Position numbers and translations under genes: made by a program. This document shows, piece by piece, positions 4,194-5,385 of a DNA stretch of 5,385 nucleotides; position 1 is the stretch's first letter, and each line of letters opens with the position of its first letter. Source of the DNA: Oscillospiraceae bacterium. Its GTDB lineage: Bacteria; Bacillota; Clostridia; Oscillospirales; Acutalibacteraceae. The DNA lies in NCBI GenBank assembly GCA_009786735.1, contig WQRM01000109.1, positions 1 to 5,385 on the forward strand, read 5' to 3'. The notes beneath the pieces were generated by a model. It was not told the DNA's origin. It ran no database searches and saw nothing but the letters and a program-made list of their open reading frames with translations.

Positions 4194-5385
4194 ATGCCAC
4201 TGAATCTTAACCTCAAAAAAGTGCTGGTGATTGGCTCGGGCCCGATCGTGATTGGTCAAGCGGCCGAGTTTGACTACGCCGGCACACAGGCTTGCCGCGC
4301 GCTGCGCGAAGAAGGCCTCGAAATCGTGCTGATTAACTCCAACCCTGCCACGATTATGACCGACACCGGCATGGCCGACAAAATCTACATTGAACCGCTG
4401 ACGCTTGAGACCATCAAGCGGGTGATTCGCAAAGAAAAACCCGACAGCGTGCTGAGCACCCTCGGCGGGCAAACAGGGCTGACGCTTTCGATGCAGCTTG
4501 CCAAGGAGGGCTTCCTCGACCGCCATGGCGTGCAACTGCTGGGCGCGAAGCCCGAAACCATCGACCGCGCCGAAGACCGCCAAATCTTCAAGGACACGAT
4601 GGAGGGCATCAACCAGCCGTGCATCCCCTCCACGGTGGTGACGGATGTTGAGGCAGCCGTTGCGTTTGCGGGCGAGATTGGCTACCCGGTGATTGTGCGT
4701 CCTGCGTTCACGCTCGGCGGCAGCGGCGGCGGCAGCTGTGCCAACGAAGCCGAACTGCGCGAAATCTGCGCGGGCGGGCTGCGGCTTTCGCCCATCACGC
4801 AGTGCTTGATTGAGAAGAGCATTGCGGGCTGGAAAGAGATCGAGTTTGAAGTGGTGCGCGACGCCAGCGGCAGCGCCATCGCGGTGTGCAGCATGGAAAA
4901 CGTTGACCCCGTGGGCGTGCACACCGGCGACAGCATTGTGGTAGCACCTTGCGTGACCCTCGCGAAAAAAGAGTTTGACCTGCTGCGCCAAGCCTCGCTG
5001 GATATTGTGCATAGCCTTGAAGTGGAGGGCGGCTGCAATGTGCAGCTGGCACTGCACCCCACGAGCTATGAATACGCCGTGATTGAGGTGAACCCGCGCG
5101 TGTCGCGCTCAAGCGCACTGGCCAGCAAGGCGACGGGCTTCCCGATTGCGAAAGTGGCAACGAAGATTGCCATTGGCTACAATTTGCATGAAATTCCCAA
5201 TGCCGTGACGGGCAAAACCATGGCCTGCTTTGAGCCGACGATTGACTATGTTGCGTTGAAGTTCCCGAAGTGGCCGTTTGACAAGTTTGTGTATGCCAGC
5301 CGCACGCTGGGCACGCAAATGAAGGCCACCGGCGAAGTGATGAGCCTTGGTGTGGACTTTGAAGATGCGTTGCGCAAAGCCGTGC
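4194..5385 (+). CDS. carB: Carbamoyl-phosphate synthetase large subunit, N-terminal part (runs off window)
   Basis: CarB makes carbamoyl phosphate from bicarbonate, ammonia and two ATP. The 397 residues visible cover the carboxyphosphate-forming half of a protein usually about 1,060-1,080 long. Family motifs are clear: [17 protein letters not shown] (14-30), [10 protein letters not shown] (48-57), GGQTG (91-95), [12 protein letters not shown] (169-180), [12 protein letters not shown] (212-223), [12 protein letters not shown] (241-252) and [20 protein letters not shown] (300-319). Residues matching the E. coli ATP/metal site are all present: Arg129, Arg169, Glu215, Asn236, His243, Gln284, Glu298, Asn300 and Arg302. 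The synthetase therefore looks functional, in contrast with CarA. The ATG at 4194 follows a modest AAGAGAG (4181-4187, six bases away), weaker than the other ribosome binding sites here. No convincing own promoter is seen in the 287-base gap, so read-through from the carA promoter is likely. Confidence 0.96.
   Translation, partial: MPLNLNLKKVLVIGSGPIVIGQAAEFDYAGTQACRALREEGLEIVLINSNPATIMTDTGMADKIYIEPLTLETIKRVIRKEKPDSVLSTLGGQTGLTLSMQLAKEGFLDRHGVQLLGAKPETIDRAEDRQIFKDTMEGINQPCIPSTVVTDVEAAVAFAGEIGYPVIVRPAFTLGGSGGGSCANEAELREICAGGLRLSPITQCLIEKSIAGWKEIEFEVVRDASGSAIAVCSMENVDPVGVHTGDSIVVAPCVTLAKKEFDLLRQASLDIVHSLEVEGGCNVQLALHPTSYEYAVIEVNPRVSRSSALASKATGFPIAKVATKIAIGYNLHEIPNAVTGKTMACFEPTIDYVALKFPKWPFDKFVYASRTLGTQMKATGEVMSLGVDFEDALRKAV

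Noticed and set aside
3822..5057. Long minus-strand open frame (411 codons) opposite carB
   Set aside because: It is antisense to carB and crosses the carA-carB repeat block; composition is typical of a shadow frame and no domain is recognisable.

Overview
The window looks like chromosomal DNA from an anaerobic, spore-forming Firmicute of class Clostridia. The Oscillospirales/Ruminococcaceae-like lineages are my best guess, at moderate to low confidence. The evidence is a forespore sigma factor SigG, near-consensus sigma-A promoters with strong AGGAGG-type ribosome binding sites, G+C-rich coding sequence, and GC-rich palindromic intergenic repeats of a style I associate with that group.

Layout: 1-383 has no gene. 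It holds palindromic repeats, including a 193-bp imperfect inverted repeat (185-377) ending 6 bases from the sigG stop codon. sigG runs leftward (1157-384). A compact divergent control region (about 1158-1259) drives sigG leftward from a sigma-G-type promoter and a GPH/MelB-type MFS symporter (1260-2774) rightward from a sigma-A promoter; the two promoters interlock. The symporter ends in a strong intrinsic terminator whose 3' arm contains the -35 box of a perfect-consensus promoter for carA (2875-3906). A 287-base gap filled with palindromic repeats (3907-4193) separates carA from carB (4194 to the window end, partial).

The main observation is in carA. It is an intact, well-expressed-looking CarA homologue, the small glutaminase subunit of carbamoyl-phosphate synthetase, but all three catalytic triad positions are replaced: nucleophile Cys to Gly245, His to Glu328, Glu to Ala330. 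The PGPxD stretch after the HPE motif is also deleted in frame. The visible N-terminal half of CarB keeps its catalytic residues. I infer a carbamoyl-phosphate synthetase that uses free ammonia, with CarA kept as a pseudo-glutaminase. This would be a bacterial parallel to mammalian CPS I, which also lost the glutaminase Cys. A second, active CarA elsewhere in the genome is the main alternative.

The genes form separate units: a sporulation regulator, a sugar/cation symporter of unknown substrate, and the start of pyrimidine/arginine precursor synthesis.
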